From Streptomyces sp. NBC_01306 (GTDB lineage: Bacteria > Actinomycetota > Actinomycetes > Streptomycetales > Streptomycetaceae): 64,000 bases of DNA. Shown here piece after piece: positions 26,263 through 34,605 of the stretch. The stretch is taken from the NCBI RefSeq assembly GCF_026340465.1, contig NZ_JAPEPC010000001.1:1-64000 (forward strand), written 5' to 3'. Positions within the stretch are counted from its first letter, which is position 1, and every line of letters starts with the position of its first letter. The position numbers were made by a program, and so were the translations under genes. Below the pieces are notes generated by a model. It did not search any database, was not told where the DNA came from, and worked only from the letters and a program-made list of their open reading frames with translations.

Positions 26263-26294
26263 AATGGTCTGGACCAAGTTGGTGCAGACCACTG
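26263..26294 (+). promoter_or_regulatory. Two tandem DasR-type sites (dre)
   Basis: AATGGTCTGGACCAAG (26263-26278) and TTGGTGCAGACCACTG (26279-26294) lie end to end. Both match the DasR/chitinase-box consensus (A)CTGGTCTAGACCA(GT) well. They sit upstream of the LPMO gene, so N-acetylglucosamine/chitin control by DasR is expected. Confidence 0.82.
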
Positions 26295-26452
26295 GCGTGT
26301 TGCCGGACCACTCGGTTCTGTCGGCCGCGCAGGTGGTCCGCACCGCCCCCTTCGCGCCTCTCGGCCCCCACCCGCGAGAGGCCGACCTGCGCGCGGCCTG
26401 GTCCCCCACAGGCCCGGCCGCGTGCAGGAAGACCTGATGTGAAGGAGTTCTG

Positions 26453-26968
26453 ATGCACGCGAAAAGAAGGACAGCCGCGATCCTGGGCGCCGTTCTCGCG
26501 CCGGTACTCGCGGTCAGCCTGCCCGTCAGCTCGGCCAGCGCTCACGGATATGTCTCGTCGCCTCCCAGCAGGCAGGCGCAGTGTGCGGCACACACCGTCA
26601 GCTGCGGCGCCATCACCTACGAGCCGCAGAGTGTGGAAGGCCCCAAGGGCCTCCAGAGCTGCAGTGGCGGTAACGCCCAGTACGCCGAGCTCGACGACGA
26701 CTCCAAGGGCTGGGCCGTCACACCGGTGAGCTCCACCACGGATTTCAAGTGGACGCTGACCGCACAGCACGCCACCAGCACCTGGCAGTACTTCGTCGGC
26801 GGACAGAAGATCGCCGAGTTCGACGACCACGGTGCGAAGCCCGGCGCGACCGTCACCCACTCGGTGAATTTCGGCGGCCTCAAGGGCAAGCAGAAGGTCC
26901 TGGCCGTATGGAACATCGCGGACACCGGTAACGCCTTCTACACCTGCATCGACGTGAACGTCGGCTGA
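26453..26968 (+). CDS. Small secreted AA10 lytic polysaccharide monooxygenase
   Basis: A 171-aa protein with a Sec signal (cleavage SASA/HGYV) that exposes His31 as the mature N-terminus, as needed for the copper histidine brace. The second brace His is in TAQHATSTW (about His106), and NAFYTCIDV near the end supplies the axial aromatic residue. It has no separate binding domain, so it is like the small CHB/LPMO10 chitin-active proteins of Streptomyces. AAGGAGTTCTG precedes the ATG. The tandem dre sites upstream support a role in chitin breakdown. Confidence 0.92.
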   Translation: MHAKRRTAAILGAVLAPVLAVSLPVSSASAHGYVSSPPSRQAQCAAHTVSCGAITYEPQSVEGPKGLQSCSGGNAQYAELDDDSKGWAVTPVSSTTDFKWTLTAQHATSTWQYFVGGQKIAEFDDHGAKPGATVTHSVNFGGLKGKQKVLAVWNIADTGNAFYTCIDVNVG

Positions 26969-27061
26969 CGCGGTACCGCACCGGCACCGTACGTCGTACC
27001 GCGCGCGGGTGGGCCTCTGTCCAAGGGCAGTTCAGGGGCCCGCCCGCCCGGTGTGTGCGGG

Positions 27062-27090
27062 ACCTGCCGGCCGGGTCGCGGCCGGCAGGT
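27062..27090. terminator. Bidirectional terminator between LPMO and anti-sigma genes
   Basis: ACCTGCCGGCC (27062-27072) and GGCCGGCAGGT (27080-27090) form a perfect 11-bp stem with a 7-base loop between two convergent genes. Confidence 0.82.
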
Positions 27091-27098
27091 GCATCACG

Positions 27099-27845
27099 TC
27101 AGGTCGCGAAGTTCATCAGCGCCAGCGGTTTCGATGTGGGCTGCTTGGAGCCGCCCGCCGGTTCGACGGTGATCCCCATTCCGGACGCCGCGCCGACAGG
27201 ACCCGACATCAGTGCGGCATGCGAGCCGCCCGAGGGCTTCAGCAGACCGGCCGCCCGCATGGTTCCGCCGTCGTTGTACCAGAGCTCGTACACCTTGCCG
27301 CTCGGCGGTTCGGGCAGTGCGGACGCGAGGAATGCTGCCTGATCGCGCTGATGAGAGACGACCACGGTGCCGTTCCCGCCGTTCTTCAGCCTGCCCGTCG
27401 TGATCTTGGCGTCGGGGGCCGCGAGAACGGAAGCCAGATCCTGCGCCTGCTGCTGCGAGGAGTGGACCTGTGCACGGGCTTCGCTCGCCTTCTGGTGCTG
27501 CCACACCGCGATCCCGCCACATCCTGCGGCGGCGACCACACAGGCGGCCAGTGCGAAACGTGACAGCGCACGCCCTCGGCGGGCACCGACGGTGGCCCGC
27601 AGGGCGACCCTCGGCGGCTCCTGTCGCTCGGTGGCGATCCTGCCGAGCACCTGCTCCTTGAGCGCGGGTGGCGGGGTGACCGCCACGGCCTCCCCGAGGC
27701 GGGCCGCGGTGGCAGCCAGCTCGCGCACCTCCATGGCGCACGCGGGGCACGCCTCAAGATGTCTTTCGAATGCGATGCGCTCCTGCGGCGTCAGCGCGTG
27801 CAGCACGTAGGCGCCGGTCAGCGTATGCAGATCCTCGGCATTCAT
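27099..27845 (-). CDS. rskA: Membrane anti-sigma factor, RskA-like
   Basis: A 248-aa single-pass protein. The N-terminal zinc-binding anti-sigma domain has HxxxCxxC in FERHLEACPAC (His29, Cys33, Cys36). The membrane segment is near residues 92-115 (FALAACVVAAAGCGGIAVW). The outer part is the RskA/anti-sigma-K domain (GKVYELWYNDGGTMRAAGLL). It overlaps the sigma gene by 4 bases (ATGA), the classic partner arrangement, and should hold that sigma factor at the membrane until a signal releases it. Confidence 0.92.
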   Translation of the reverse strand: MNAEDLHTLTGAYVLHALTPQERIAFERHLEACPACAMEVRELAATAARLGEAVAVTPPPALKEQVLGRIATERQEPPRVALRATVGARRGRALSRFALAACVVAAAGCGGIAVWQHQKASEARAQVHSSQQQAQDLASVLAAPDAKITTGRLKNGGNGTVVVSHQRDQAAFLASALPEPPSGKVYELWYNDGGTMRAAGLLKPSGGSHAALMSGPVGAASGMGITVEPAGGSKQPTSKPLALMNFAT

Positions 27846-28426
27846 GCGCTCACCCCCAAACAGTCGCGCAACCGGATCAGACCGTCACGCAGGCGGGTTT
27901 TGACTGTGCCCAGCGGGACCGAGAGCAACTCGGCGACCTCCCGGTAGGCCAGTCCCTGGTAGTACGCCATGGTCACCGACTGGTGCTGAAGCTCGGTGAG
28001 GGTACGCAGACAGCGCCGCACCTGCTCCCGTTCGAGGTTGGTCTCCACCTGCTCGGTGACCTGGTCGAAGGCCGGGCTCTGATCAAGCAGCGCGGCCCGG
28101 TGCTCGCGGTCGCTGGACGCCTGGGCCGAGCGCACCCGGTCGACCGCCCGCCGGTGGGCGAGGGTGAGGACCCAGGTCATCCCGGATCCGCGAGAGGGCT
28201 GGAAGCGGGCAGCAGACCGCCAGACCTCCAGCAGCACCTCCTGGGCGACCTCCTCCGACTGGGCGGGGTCGCGCAGTACGGAACGCACCAGACCCAGCAC
28301 CGGACCGCAGACGAGGTCGTAGACACGCGAGAAGGCATCTTGATCGCCGCGGGCGACGTGGCCGAGCAGTTCTTGCAGATCCGGTCCCGCCGAAGCGGGA
28401 CCGCCGATGAAAACAGCTTCCTTCAC
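27842..28426 (-). CDS. sigK: ECF RNA polymerase sigma factor, SigK/ECF19-like
   Basis: A 194-aa sigma factor with region 2 (DQDAFSRVYDLVCGPVLGLVRSVLRDPAQSEEVAQEVLLEVWRS, then MTWVLTLAHRRAVDRVR) and region 4 (HQSVTMAYYQGLAYREVAELLSVPLGTVKTRLRDGLIRLR). The start is GTG at 28426 with GAGGAAAG. About 80 bases upstream is a promoter of the same ACCAATCC-N15-CCGAAT type found twice more at 31047-31163. It therefore probably activates its own gene and the two units of the neighbouring locus. The surrounding genes match the mycobacterial sigK locus. Confidence 0.92.
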   Translation of the reverse strand: MKEAVFIGGPASAGPDLQELLGHVARGDQDAFSRVYDLVCGPVLGLVRSVLRDPAQSEEVAQEVLLEVWRSAARFQPSRGSGMTWVLTLAHRRAVDRVRSAQASSDREHRAALLDQSPAFDQVTEQVETNLEREQVRRCLRTLTELQHQSVTMAYYQGLAYREVAELLSVPLGTVKTRLRDGLIRLRDCLGVSA

Positions 28427-28504
28427 GCGGCTTTCCTCAATGGTCGGTACTGGACGGAGCCCGGTGACATCCGACCCATGCCATCCGAACAGACTTCCTC
28501 CGTG

Positions 28505-28533
28505 ATTCGGAGCGACAGGCCATTCGGATTGGT
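28505..28533 (-). promoter_or_regulatory. ECF-type promoter of sigK: ACCAATCC-N15-CCGAAT
   Basis: On the minus strand ACCAATCC (28533-28526) and CCGAAT (28510-28505) are 15 bases apart. Transcription should start near 28497, giving a leader of about 70 bases before the GTG of the sigma gene. Confidence 0.8.
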
Positions 28534-28569
28534 AGGGGTCTCCCCCTTTTTCAGGGTCCCACGCAGGCC

Positions 28570-28606
28570 GGGCCGGCCGGCACGTCCCCGTCGCGCCGGC
28601 CGGCCC
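28570..28606 (-). terminator. Terminator after the fasciclin gene
   Basis: GGGCCGGCCGGC (28570-28581) and GCCGGCCGGCCC (28595-28606) pair over 12 bases with a 13-base loop, 17 bases past the fasciclin stop and before the sigma promoter. Confidence 0.8.
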
Positions 28607-28622
28607 GTGGCCCGGGACGTGA

Positions 28623-29276
28623 CTACTTCGGCATCAGGACGCTGTCGATGATGTCGACCGTCGCGTTGGCGGTGGGGACATTGCCGCAGACCACGTTCGC
28701 GGTGTCGTTGACCTTGTACGAGGAGCCGGAGCCGGCGGTCATCAGCTTGCCCTTCTCCAGCGTCGGGTAGGTGCCGGACGCCAGGTCCTTGGTGGTGAGC
28801 TTCTGGCCCACGACGTGGTAGGTGAGGATCTTGGTCAGCATCGCCTTGTCCGCGAGCACCTTGTCCAGCTGGGCCTTCGGGATCTTGGCGAAGGCCTCAT
28901 TGGTCGGCGCGAACACGGTGATGTTCTTCGCGCTGTTGAGGGTGTCCACCAGGCCGGCCTTCTTCACCGCGGTGACCAGTGTGGAGAGGTCGGGGTTGTT
29001 GGACGCGGCCGTCGCGACCGGGTCCTGGGCCATGCCGTTGAAGCTGCCCGCGCCGCTCTTCGGGACCGACGAACAGGCGGGACCGAAGGGCTTGCCCGCC
29101 ATGTTCGACGTGTCGGTGCTCTTGGAGGGCTTCGAAGAATCCTTCGAGGAATCCGAGGAGGTCGACGACTTGGTGTCCTTGCTGCCGCTGTCGCTGGAAC
29201 AGGCGCTGAGTGCGAGCGGCAGTACAGCGGCTCCTACGACGACAACGGCGGCGCGGTGGAATCGGTTGGCGAACAT
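28623..29276 (-). CDS. Fasciclin (FAS1) domain lipoprotein, MPT70/MPT83-like
   Basis: A 217-aa exported lipoprotein. The signal ends in the lipobox LSAC with lipidated Cys26. A Ser/Lys/Asp-rich linker (about residues 27-65) follows, then one FAS1 domain with LSTLVTAVKKAGLVDTLNSA, ITVFAPTNEAFAKIP, LTYHVVGQKL and VDIIDSVLMPK. MPT70/MPT83 of M. tuberculosis have the same domain and are SigK targets. ATG at 29276 follows AAGGAGAAA. It lies 134 bases after the molybdopterin oxidoreductase stop, on the same strand, and is probably in the same transcript. Confidence 0.92.
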   Translation of the reverse strand: MFANRFHRAAVVVVGAAVLPLALSACSSDSGSKDTKSSTSSDSSKDSSKPSKSTDTSNMAGKPFGPACSSVPKSGAGSFNGMAQDPVATAASNNPDLSTLVTAVKKAGLVDTLNSAKNITVFAPTNEAFAKIPKAQLDKVLADKAMLTKILTYHVVGQKLTTKDLASGTYPTLEKGKLMTAGSGSSYKVNDTANVVCGNVPTANATVDIIDSVLMPK

Positions 29277-29410
29277 ATGGTTTCTCCTTGTTGTCGGTGC
29301 ACGGTGTTGTCGGTGCACGGTGCGCAGGAACAGCGCACTCGGGGGTACGGATGACGTGGGTGGTATGGCGTGGGTGGTACGGCGTGCGGGTGGGGCCCTG
29401 GGGGCGGTGG

Positions 29411-31039
29411 TCAGGTCACGGCGACCACCACCGAGTGCCAGCCGGTCGCGCCGTTGGGCACGGTCCCGACGCGTCTGTCCGTCTGGGTGTAGCCGTCCCG
29501 GTCGGTGGCGCGGACCTCGATGGTGTGGCTGCCGGAAGTGGCCGGCCACTCCCACTTCCACTGGCGCCACGTGTCCTTGGAGTCCTCCGCCGCCAGCTCG
29601 GCCGTGTGCCATGTGCCGCCGTCGACCCGGACCTGCACTTCGGCGATCCCACGGTGCTGCGCCCAGGCGACTCCGGCGACCGGTACCTTTCCCGCTGCCG
29701 GACTGGCGAAGGGGCGTGGGGTGTCGATCCTGGACTCGGTTTTGATGGGGGCCTGCCTGGACCAGGTCCGCTTGACCCAGTAGGCGTCGTAGTCGTCGAA
29801 CGTGGTCAGTTCGAGATCGGTCAGCCACTTGCAGGCCGAGACGTAGCCGTACAGTCCCGGAACCAGCATCCGGACGGGGAACCCGTGGGCGAAAGGCAGC
29901 GGTTCGCCGTTCATGCCGAGCACGAGCATGGCGTCACGGCCGTCCATCACCGTGTCGACCGGTGAGCCGATGGTCATGCCGTCCACCGAGCGGGCCACCA
30001 GTTGGTCGGCGGGTCCGCCCTCGGAGGGCGGTTTCACCCCTGCCTCACTGAGGAGGTCCGCCAGCCGGACTCCGATCCACCGGGCGTTGCCGACGTAAGG
30101 GCCGCCCACCTGGTTCGACACGCAGGTCAGGGTGATGTCCCTTTCGATCAGCTCCCGCTGGAGCAGGTCGTGGTAGCTGACGGTCATCGGCTTGGAGACA
30201 CCCTTGCCGTGGATCCGCAGCCGCCAGTTCCTGGCGTCGACCTTCGGAACCACCAGCGCGGTGTCCACCCGGTAGAAATCCTTGTTGGGTGTGGTGAACG
30301 GGCTCAGGCCGTGGATCCGGAGGTCCGCGCCCGCCGGAATCGGCCGGGCGTACGAGGCGGGCCGCGGGATCACGATGTTCTTCCGTACGGCGGCGGCCTC
30401 GGCCGACCCTGATGCGTTGAGCCGGCGTCCCAGAACGCCCGCTCCGGCCGATGCCGCCACCGCGGCCGTCGCGGCGATCACAAAACCGCGTCGGTCGAAG
30501 GTCCCGTGCGCCTCGCCCTTCCCAGCGGCCACGCCGACCGTGCGGGAGGGGTGGAGAGCCAGCCTGCCGGTCAGCAGGTAGAGCACCCCGCAGCCCAGCA
30601 GGCCACCGACGACCGAGGGCAGCGCGTCCAGCGGGCCGCCGTCGGGCCGCCCCGCCGCCGCCACCGCCCCGACCGCGCCGAAGATCAGTACGGCGGCGGA
30701 ACCGGCCTTCCGGTAGCGCAACGCGGCCACTCCGACCGCCATGGCGAAAGCCGCCAGGAGGGCCAGGATGCCGAGCTGGAGCACCAGTTTGTCGTTGGTC
30801 CCGAAGTGCCGTACGGCGAAATCCTTCAGCCAGGGCGGGGTGCGGTCGATGACCGCACCGCCCACGGCGGTCACCGGACTCGCCTCCGGCCGAATGGCCG
30901 GCGAGACGAGCTCGGCGACACACAGCGCGGCGAGCCCGGTGATCAGCCCGCTCAGTGCGCCCAGCGAGGCGCGCACGGCACGAGCCGCCCCCCTACGGCG
31001 GCCGGCCTCCGGCACTGGAACTTCCCGATCTTCGCTCAC
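29411..31039 (-). CDS. Membrane-anchored sulfite-oxidase-family molybdopterin oxidoreductase
   Basis: A 542-aa protein. Four or so membrane helices occupy residues 25-165. They are followed by a Tat-like DRRGFVIAA segment, then a sulfite-oxidase-type catalytic domain with the Mo-ligand Cys in TLTCVSNQVGGPYVGNARW, and a C-terminal dimerisation domain (GVAWAQHRGIAEVQVRVDGGTW). No haem motif is seen. A longer reading from ATG 31048 would start inside the -10 box of its own promoter. The GTG at 31039 lies at the expected transcription start, so the mRNA is probably leaderless. Its substrate is not known; methionine-sulfoxide or other S/N-oxide reduction is possible. Confidence 0.88.
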   Translation of the reverse strand: MSEDREVPVPEAGRRRGAARAVRASLGALSGLITGLAALCVAELVSPAIRPEASPVTAVGGAVIDRTPPWLKDFAVRHFGTNDKLVLQLGILALLAAFAMAVGVAALRYRKAGSAAVLIFGAVGAVAAAGRPDGGPLDALPSVVGGLLGCGVLYLLTGRLALHPSRTVGVAAGKGEAHGTFDRRGFVIAATAAVAASAGAGVLGRRLNASGSAEAAAVRKNIVIPRPASYARPIPAGADLRIHGLSPFTTPNKDFYRVDTALVVPKVDARNWRLRIHGKGVSKPMTVSYHDLLQRELIERDITLTCVSNQVGGPYVGNARWIGVRLADLLSEAGVKPPSEGGPADQLVARSVDGMTIGSPVDTVMDGRDAMLVLGMNGEPLPFAHGFPVRMLVPGLYGYVSACKWLTDLELTTFDDYDAYWVKRTWSRQAPIKTESRIDTPRPFASPAAGKVPVAGVAWAQHRGIAEVQVRVDGGTWHTAELAAEDSKDTWRQWKWEWPATSGSHTIEVRATDRDGYTQTDRRVGTVPNGATGWHSVVVAVT

Positions 31040-31046
31040 ATCGGCC

Positions 31047-31075
31047 ATTCGGTGCCGGCACCGCGGCGGATTGGT
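31047..31075 (-). promoter_or_regulatory. ECF-type promoter of the oxidoreductase-fasciclin unit
   Basis: Minus strand ACCAATCC (31075-31068), 15 bases, CCGAAT (31052-31047). The start point falls at about 31039-31040, on the GTG of the oxidoreductase. Sequence and spacing are identical to the sigK promoter. Confidence 0.82.
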
Positions 31076-31134
31076 CCTTCAGCCGAATGATTCAGAAGCT
31101 GTGGTGAACCGTGAATGCGGAGAGGTCACCAGGT

Positions 31135-31163
31135 ACCAATCCTCCGGTCGGCCGGCACCGAAT
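31135..31163 (+). promoter_or_regulatory. ECF-type promoter of the divergent lipid-type operon
   Basis: Plus strand ACCAATCC (31135-31142), 15 bases, CCGAAT (31158-31163). The start point is near 31170, about 48 bases before the first ATG. Confidence 0.82.
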
Positions 31164-31217
31164 AACCAGTGAGGGGCCATGTCGGCCTTGAGCTGGTGAT
31201 TGAGGGAGCGGAGCCGT

Positions 31218-32546
31218 ATGAAGGACGACCGTCGGCGCACGGCAGTGGTGGGCAGCGGGGTGGCAGGCCTGACCGCCGCTCACATTCTCCGGCGTTCGCA
31301 CGATGTCGAGCTGTACGAGGCCGACGAACGGCTCGGCGGGCATGCCCACACCCACGACATACCGTCGGCCGACGGACGGGTGCACCGGGTCGACACCGGC
31401 TTCATCGTCCACAACGAACGGACCTATCCCTACCTGCTGCGGCTCTTCGGGGAACTCGGAGTCGCCACCCAGGAATCGGAGATGAGCATGTCCGTGCGGT
31501 GCGAGGAGTGCGGTCTCGAATACGCCGGTGCGCGCGGCCTGCCGGGCCTGTTCGCACAGCGGCGCAACGCACTGCGCCCCCGGTATCTGCGCATGCTCGG
31601 AGAAGTGCCTGCTTTCCACCGCCGGGCCCGTCACCTCCTCGCCACGGCCGACGCGGCCGAGCGGGCCGATGCGGCCGGTCCCGGGGCCCCGGGCGCGGCG
31701 GGCGGGAGCGCAGCGGCGGCGATGACGCTGGCGGAGTTCATCGCGGCGGGCCGCTTCTCCCCGTACTTCGTCTCGCACTTCCTGACACCGCTTGTCGCCT
31801 GTGTGTGGTCGTGCGACGCCGAAACGGCGCTGCGCTACCCCGCCCGCTACCTGTTCCGGTTCCTGGCTCACCACGGCATGCTCTCGATCCACGGCTCACC
31901 CGCCTGGCGGACCGTCAGCGGCGGCTCGCGCGAGTACGTCGAGCGCGTCGGCAAGAGCATCGGAGCCGTACACACGTCCACCGCCGTGCGGGCGCTGCGG
32001 CGCCACACCGACGGGGTCGAGATCACTGCCGACGACGGCAGCGTCCGCCACTACGACTCCGTGGTCATCGCCGTCCACCCGGACCAGGCGCTGCGTCTGC
32101 TGGCCGATGCCACCGATGAGGAACGCCGGGTCCTCGGCGCGTTCCGGTACTCGCGCAACCCCACTCAGCTGCACACCGACACACGTGTCCTGCCACGCAG
32201 TGCGGGGGCCCGCGCCTCCTGGAACTACTGGATGCCGGCCTGCGACGCGGGGGCCGCCGCCGTGCGCGTCAGTTACGACATGAACCGGCTCCAGCGGCTC
32301 GACGCCCCCGAAACCTATGTGGTGACGCTGAACGGTGCGGACCAGGTGGACGAGAGCCGCGTGCTCGCCCGCATGACGTACGAACACCCCGTCTACACGC
32401 CGGAGTCCGTGGCAGCCCAGCGCCTGCTGCCCGCGCTCAGCGGCCCCGTCACCGCTTACGCAGGCGCTTACCACGGTTGGGGGTTCCACGAGGACGGCTG
32501 CCGCTCGGGGGTCGAGGCCGCCGCCGCGCTGGGGGTGTCATGGTGA
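31218..32546 (+). CDS. FAD-dependent amine-oxidase-like oxidoreductase (Rv0449c-like)
   Basis: A 442-aa flavoprotein with the dinucleotide motif VVGSGVAGLTAAHILRRSHDVELYEADERLGGHAHTH and the family features FIVHNERTYPYLLRLF and WNYWMPACDAG. ATG at 31218 has GGGAGCGGAG in front. It is the first gene of a four-gene operon whose content and order match Rv0449c-Rv0448c-Rv0447c-Rv0446c, next to sigK in M. tuberculosis. The chemical step is not established; the company of a cyclopropane synthase suggests modification of an acyl chain. Confidence 0.88.
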   Translation: MKDDRRRTAVVGSGVAGLTAAHILRRSHDVELYEADERLGGHAHTHDIPSADGRVHRVDTGFIVHNERTYPYLLRLFGELGVATQESEMSMSVRCEECGLEYAGARGLPGLFAQRRNALRPRYLRMLGEVPAFHRRARHLLATADAAERADAAGPGAPGAAGGSAAAAMTLAEFIAAGRFSPYFVSHFLTPLVACVWSCDAETALRYPARYLFRFLAHHGMLSIHGSPAWRTVSGGSREYVERVGKSIGAVHTSTAVRALRRHTDGVEITADDGSVRHYDSVVIAVHPDQALRLLADATDEERRVLGAFRYSRNPTQLHTDTRVLPRSAGARASWNYWMPACDAGAAAVRVSYDMNRLQRLDAPETYVVTLNGADQVDESRVLARMTYEHPVYTPESVAAQRLLPALSGPVTAYAGAYHGWGFHEDGCRSGVEAAAALGVSW

Positions 32547-33322
32547 GCAGCGTCAGCGAAGCGGACCGTGCGGGCGCGGGTGCCGCCCGGAAGAGCAGCG
32601 TCCCCGCCCTCTACCCGTGCACCGTCACCCACGTCAGGACCTCCCCGAGCCGCCACGTCATGCGCCACCGCACCTATATGTGGCTGATCGACCCCGACCG
32701 GCCGCCACGGCTCCCGTGGCTGCTGCGCCCGCTCGCCGGCTTCGACGCCCGTGACCACTTCGGCGGAAGCCTGCGCACGATCCGTGCGGGGCTGGACGCG
32801 TTCCTCGCCGCCCGCGGGATCGATCTGGACGGTGGGCGGGTGACGATGCTCGCGCACGCCCGGGTGTTCGGCCATGTCTTCAACCCGCTCAGCCTGTTCT
32901 GGTGCCACGGCCCCGACGGCACACCGCTCTGCGTCGTCGCTGAGGTGCACAACACCTACGGCGAACGGCACTGCTATCTGCTCCGCCCGGACGGCGCGGA
33001 AGTGTCCCGGGTGGACAAGGAGTTCTACGTCTCGCCGTTCTTCCCGGTCGACGGCGGCTATCTGATGCGACTGCCCGAACCGGATGAACGGCTCAGCCTG
33101 ACCGTACGGCTCGAACGCGAGGGGAGCAGTCCCTTCACCGCGACCGTACGGGGTGAGCGCCGCCCCGCCACGCCCCGGGCGCTGGTGCGCACTGCTCTTC
33201 GTCACCCGTGGTCCACCGCCGTGGTGTCCGCCGGTATCCGGCTGCACGGCGTCCTGCTGTATCTGCACGGGCTGCCCGTGCGGCACCGTCCCCGTCATCT
33301 GCCTCAGGAAGGTGTGAAGTGA
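32540..33322 (+). CDS. DUF1365 protein
   Basis: A 260-aa protein of the DUF1365 family. Recognisable blocks are CTVTHVRTSPSRHVMRHRTYMWLIDPD, LAHARVFGHVFNPLSLFWC and VDKEFYVSPFFPVDGGYLMRL. The start is ATG 32540 or the next codon GTG 32543, both overlapping the end of the previous gene. DUF1365 genes almost always sit between an FAD amine-oxidase-like gene and a cyclopropane synthase gene, as here. No reaction is established for the family. Confidence 0.88.
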   Translation: MVSSVSEADRAGAGAARKSSVPALYPCTVTHVRTSPSRHVMRHRTYMWLIDPDRPPRLPWLLRPLAGFDARDHFGGSLRTIRAGLDAFLAARGIDLDGGRVTMLAHARVFGHVFNPLSLFWCHGPDGTPLCVVAEVHNTYGERHCYLLRPDGAEVSRVDKEFYVSPFFPVDGGYLMRLPEPDERLSLTVRLEREGSSPFTATVRGERRPATPRALVRTALRHPWSTAVVSAGIRLHGVLLYLHGLPVRHRPRHLPQEGVK

Positions 33323-34605
33323 GCGTTCCGACAAGCAGGCACCCCGTGTCGCAGCCGGCGTCCCGGTCTGCGGCCGCCGTCGACGCCGGGCGCTGGCCCC
33401 AGGTGGCCTGTGGTCCGAAGGCGTCCTGGATCCGTACCGCCATCGCTGAACGCGTCGTCCGCCATGCGCTGGAACGGCTGCCGCTGCGTGTCGGGCTGGG
33501 CTCCACCGGCGAGACGCTGGGCCCCGGTGGCCCGCTGATGGAGGTGCACGAACCCCGCTCGTTCTTCCGGCGGATCGGCGCGGATGGCCTCATCGGCTTC
33601 GGCGAGTCCTACATGGCAGGCGAGTGGGAGGCCCGCGACCTCGTCGCGGTGCTGACCGTGTTGGCCGACCATGCGGCGACGATCATTCCGGCGCCGTTGC
33701 AGAAGCTGCGTGCGGTCTGGGCGTTGAAGCAGCCGTCGGCGCACCGGAACACCCCCGAGGGTTCGCGCGACAACATCAGCCACCACTACGACCTGTCGAA
33801 CGACCTGTTCACCTTGTTCCTGGACGAGACGCTGTCGTACTCATCGGCCCTTTTCAGGGCGCTTCCCGCCGACGAGTCCCTGCTGGCCGCCGCCCAGCGA
33901 CGCAAGATCGACCGGCTCCTCGACGCGGCGCAGGTCGGGCCGGGCACCCGGCTGCTGGAGATCGGCACCGGCTGGGGCGAACTCGCCATCCGCGCGGCCG
34001 CGCGTGGCGCGCAGGTGCTGACCATCACCCTCTCCGAGGAGCAGGGAGAACTGGCCGGCGACCGCATTCGCCGGGCAGGCGTCGAGGGAGCCGTCACCGT
34101 CGAACTGCTCGACTACCGGCAGGTGAAGGGGACCTTCGACGCCGTGGTCAGCGTCGAGATGATCGAGGCCGTCGGCGCGGAGTTCTGGCCCGAGTACTTC
34201 ATGACACTGGACCGGTTGACCGCGCCCGGTGGCCGGATCGCCCTCCAGGCGATCACCATGCCGCACGACCGGATGCTGGCCAGCAGGGACACGTACACCT
34301 GGATCCAGAAGTACATCTTCCCCGGCGGACTCCTGCCGTCCGTCGAGGCGGTCGAGCAGATCACCGGCGAGCGTACGGGGCTCCGGATGGCGCGGCGTGA
34401 CGGCTTCGGGGCGCACTATGCGGAGACGCTCAGGTTGTGGCGCGAACGGTTCACCGAGCGGGCCCAACAGGTCGAAGCCCTCGGCTTCGACGAGACCTTC
34501 CGGCGTATGTGGACCTTCTATCTCGCCTATTCCGAGGCGGGCTTCCGCTCGGGCTATCTCGATGTGCAGCAGATGCTGCTGACGAAGGAGGGGACCCCGC
34601 GATGA
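33319..34605 (+). CDS. Cyclopropane-fatty-acyl-phospholipid synthase family methyltransferase
   Basis: A 428-aa SAM-dependent enzyme of the Cfa/UfaA1 type that adds a methyl(ene) group across a lipid double bond. It has the N-terminal GFGESYMAGEWEARDLVAVL, then ISHHYDLSNDLFTLFLDETLSYSSALF, SAM motif LLEIGTGWGELAIRAAARGAQVLTITLSEEQ, VSVEMIEAVGAEFWPEYF and YIFPGGLLPS. GTG at 33319 overlaps the DUF1365 stop (GTGA). It corresponds to ufaA1 (Rv0447c) in the sigK locus of mycobacteria. It overlaps a 29-codon frame at its end. Confidence 0.9.
   Translation: MSVPTSRHPVSQPASRSAAAVDAGRWPQVACGPKASWIRTAIAERVVRHALERLPLRVGLGSTGETLGPGGPLMEVHEPRSFFRRIGADGLIGFGESYMAGEWEARDLVAVLTVLADHAATIIPAPLQKLRAVWALKQPSAHRNTPEGSRDNISHHYDLSNDLFTLFLDETLSYSSALFRALPADESLLAAAQRRKIDRLLDAAQVGPGTRLLEIGTGWGELAIRAAARGAQVLTITLSEEQGELAGDRIRRAGVEGAVTVELLDYRQVKGTFDAVVSVEMIEAVGAEFWPEYFMTLDRLTAPGGRIALQAITMPHDRMLASRDTYTWIQKYIFPGGLLPSVEAVEQITGERTGLRMARRDGFGAHYAETLRLWRERFTERAQQVEALGFDETFRRMWTFYLAYSEAGFRSGYLDVQQMLLTKEGTPR

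Noticed and set aside
26453..26968. Calling the LPMO a chitin-binding protein without catalysis
   Set aside because: The mature N-terminal His, the second brace His and the axial aromatic are all present, so an active AA10 enzyme is the better call.
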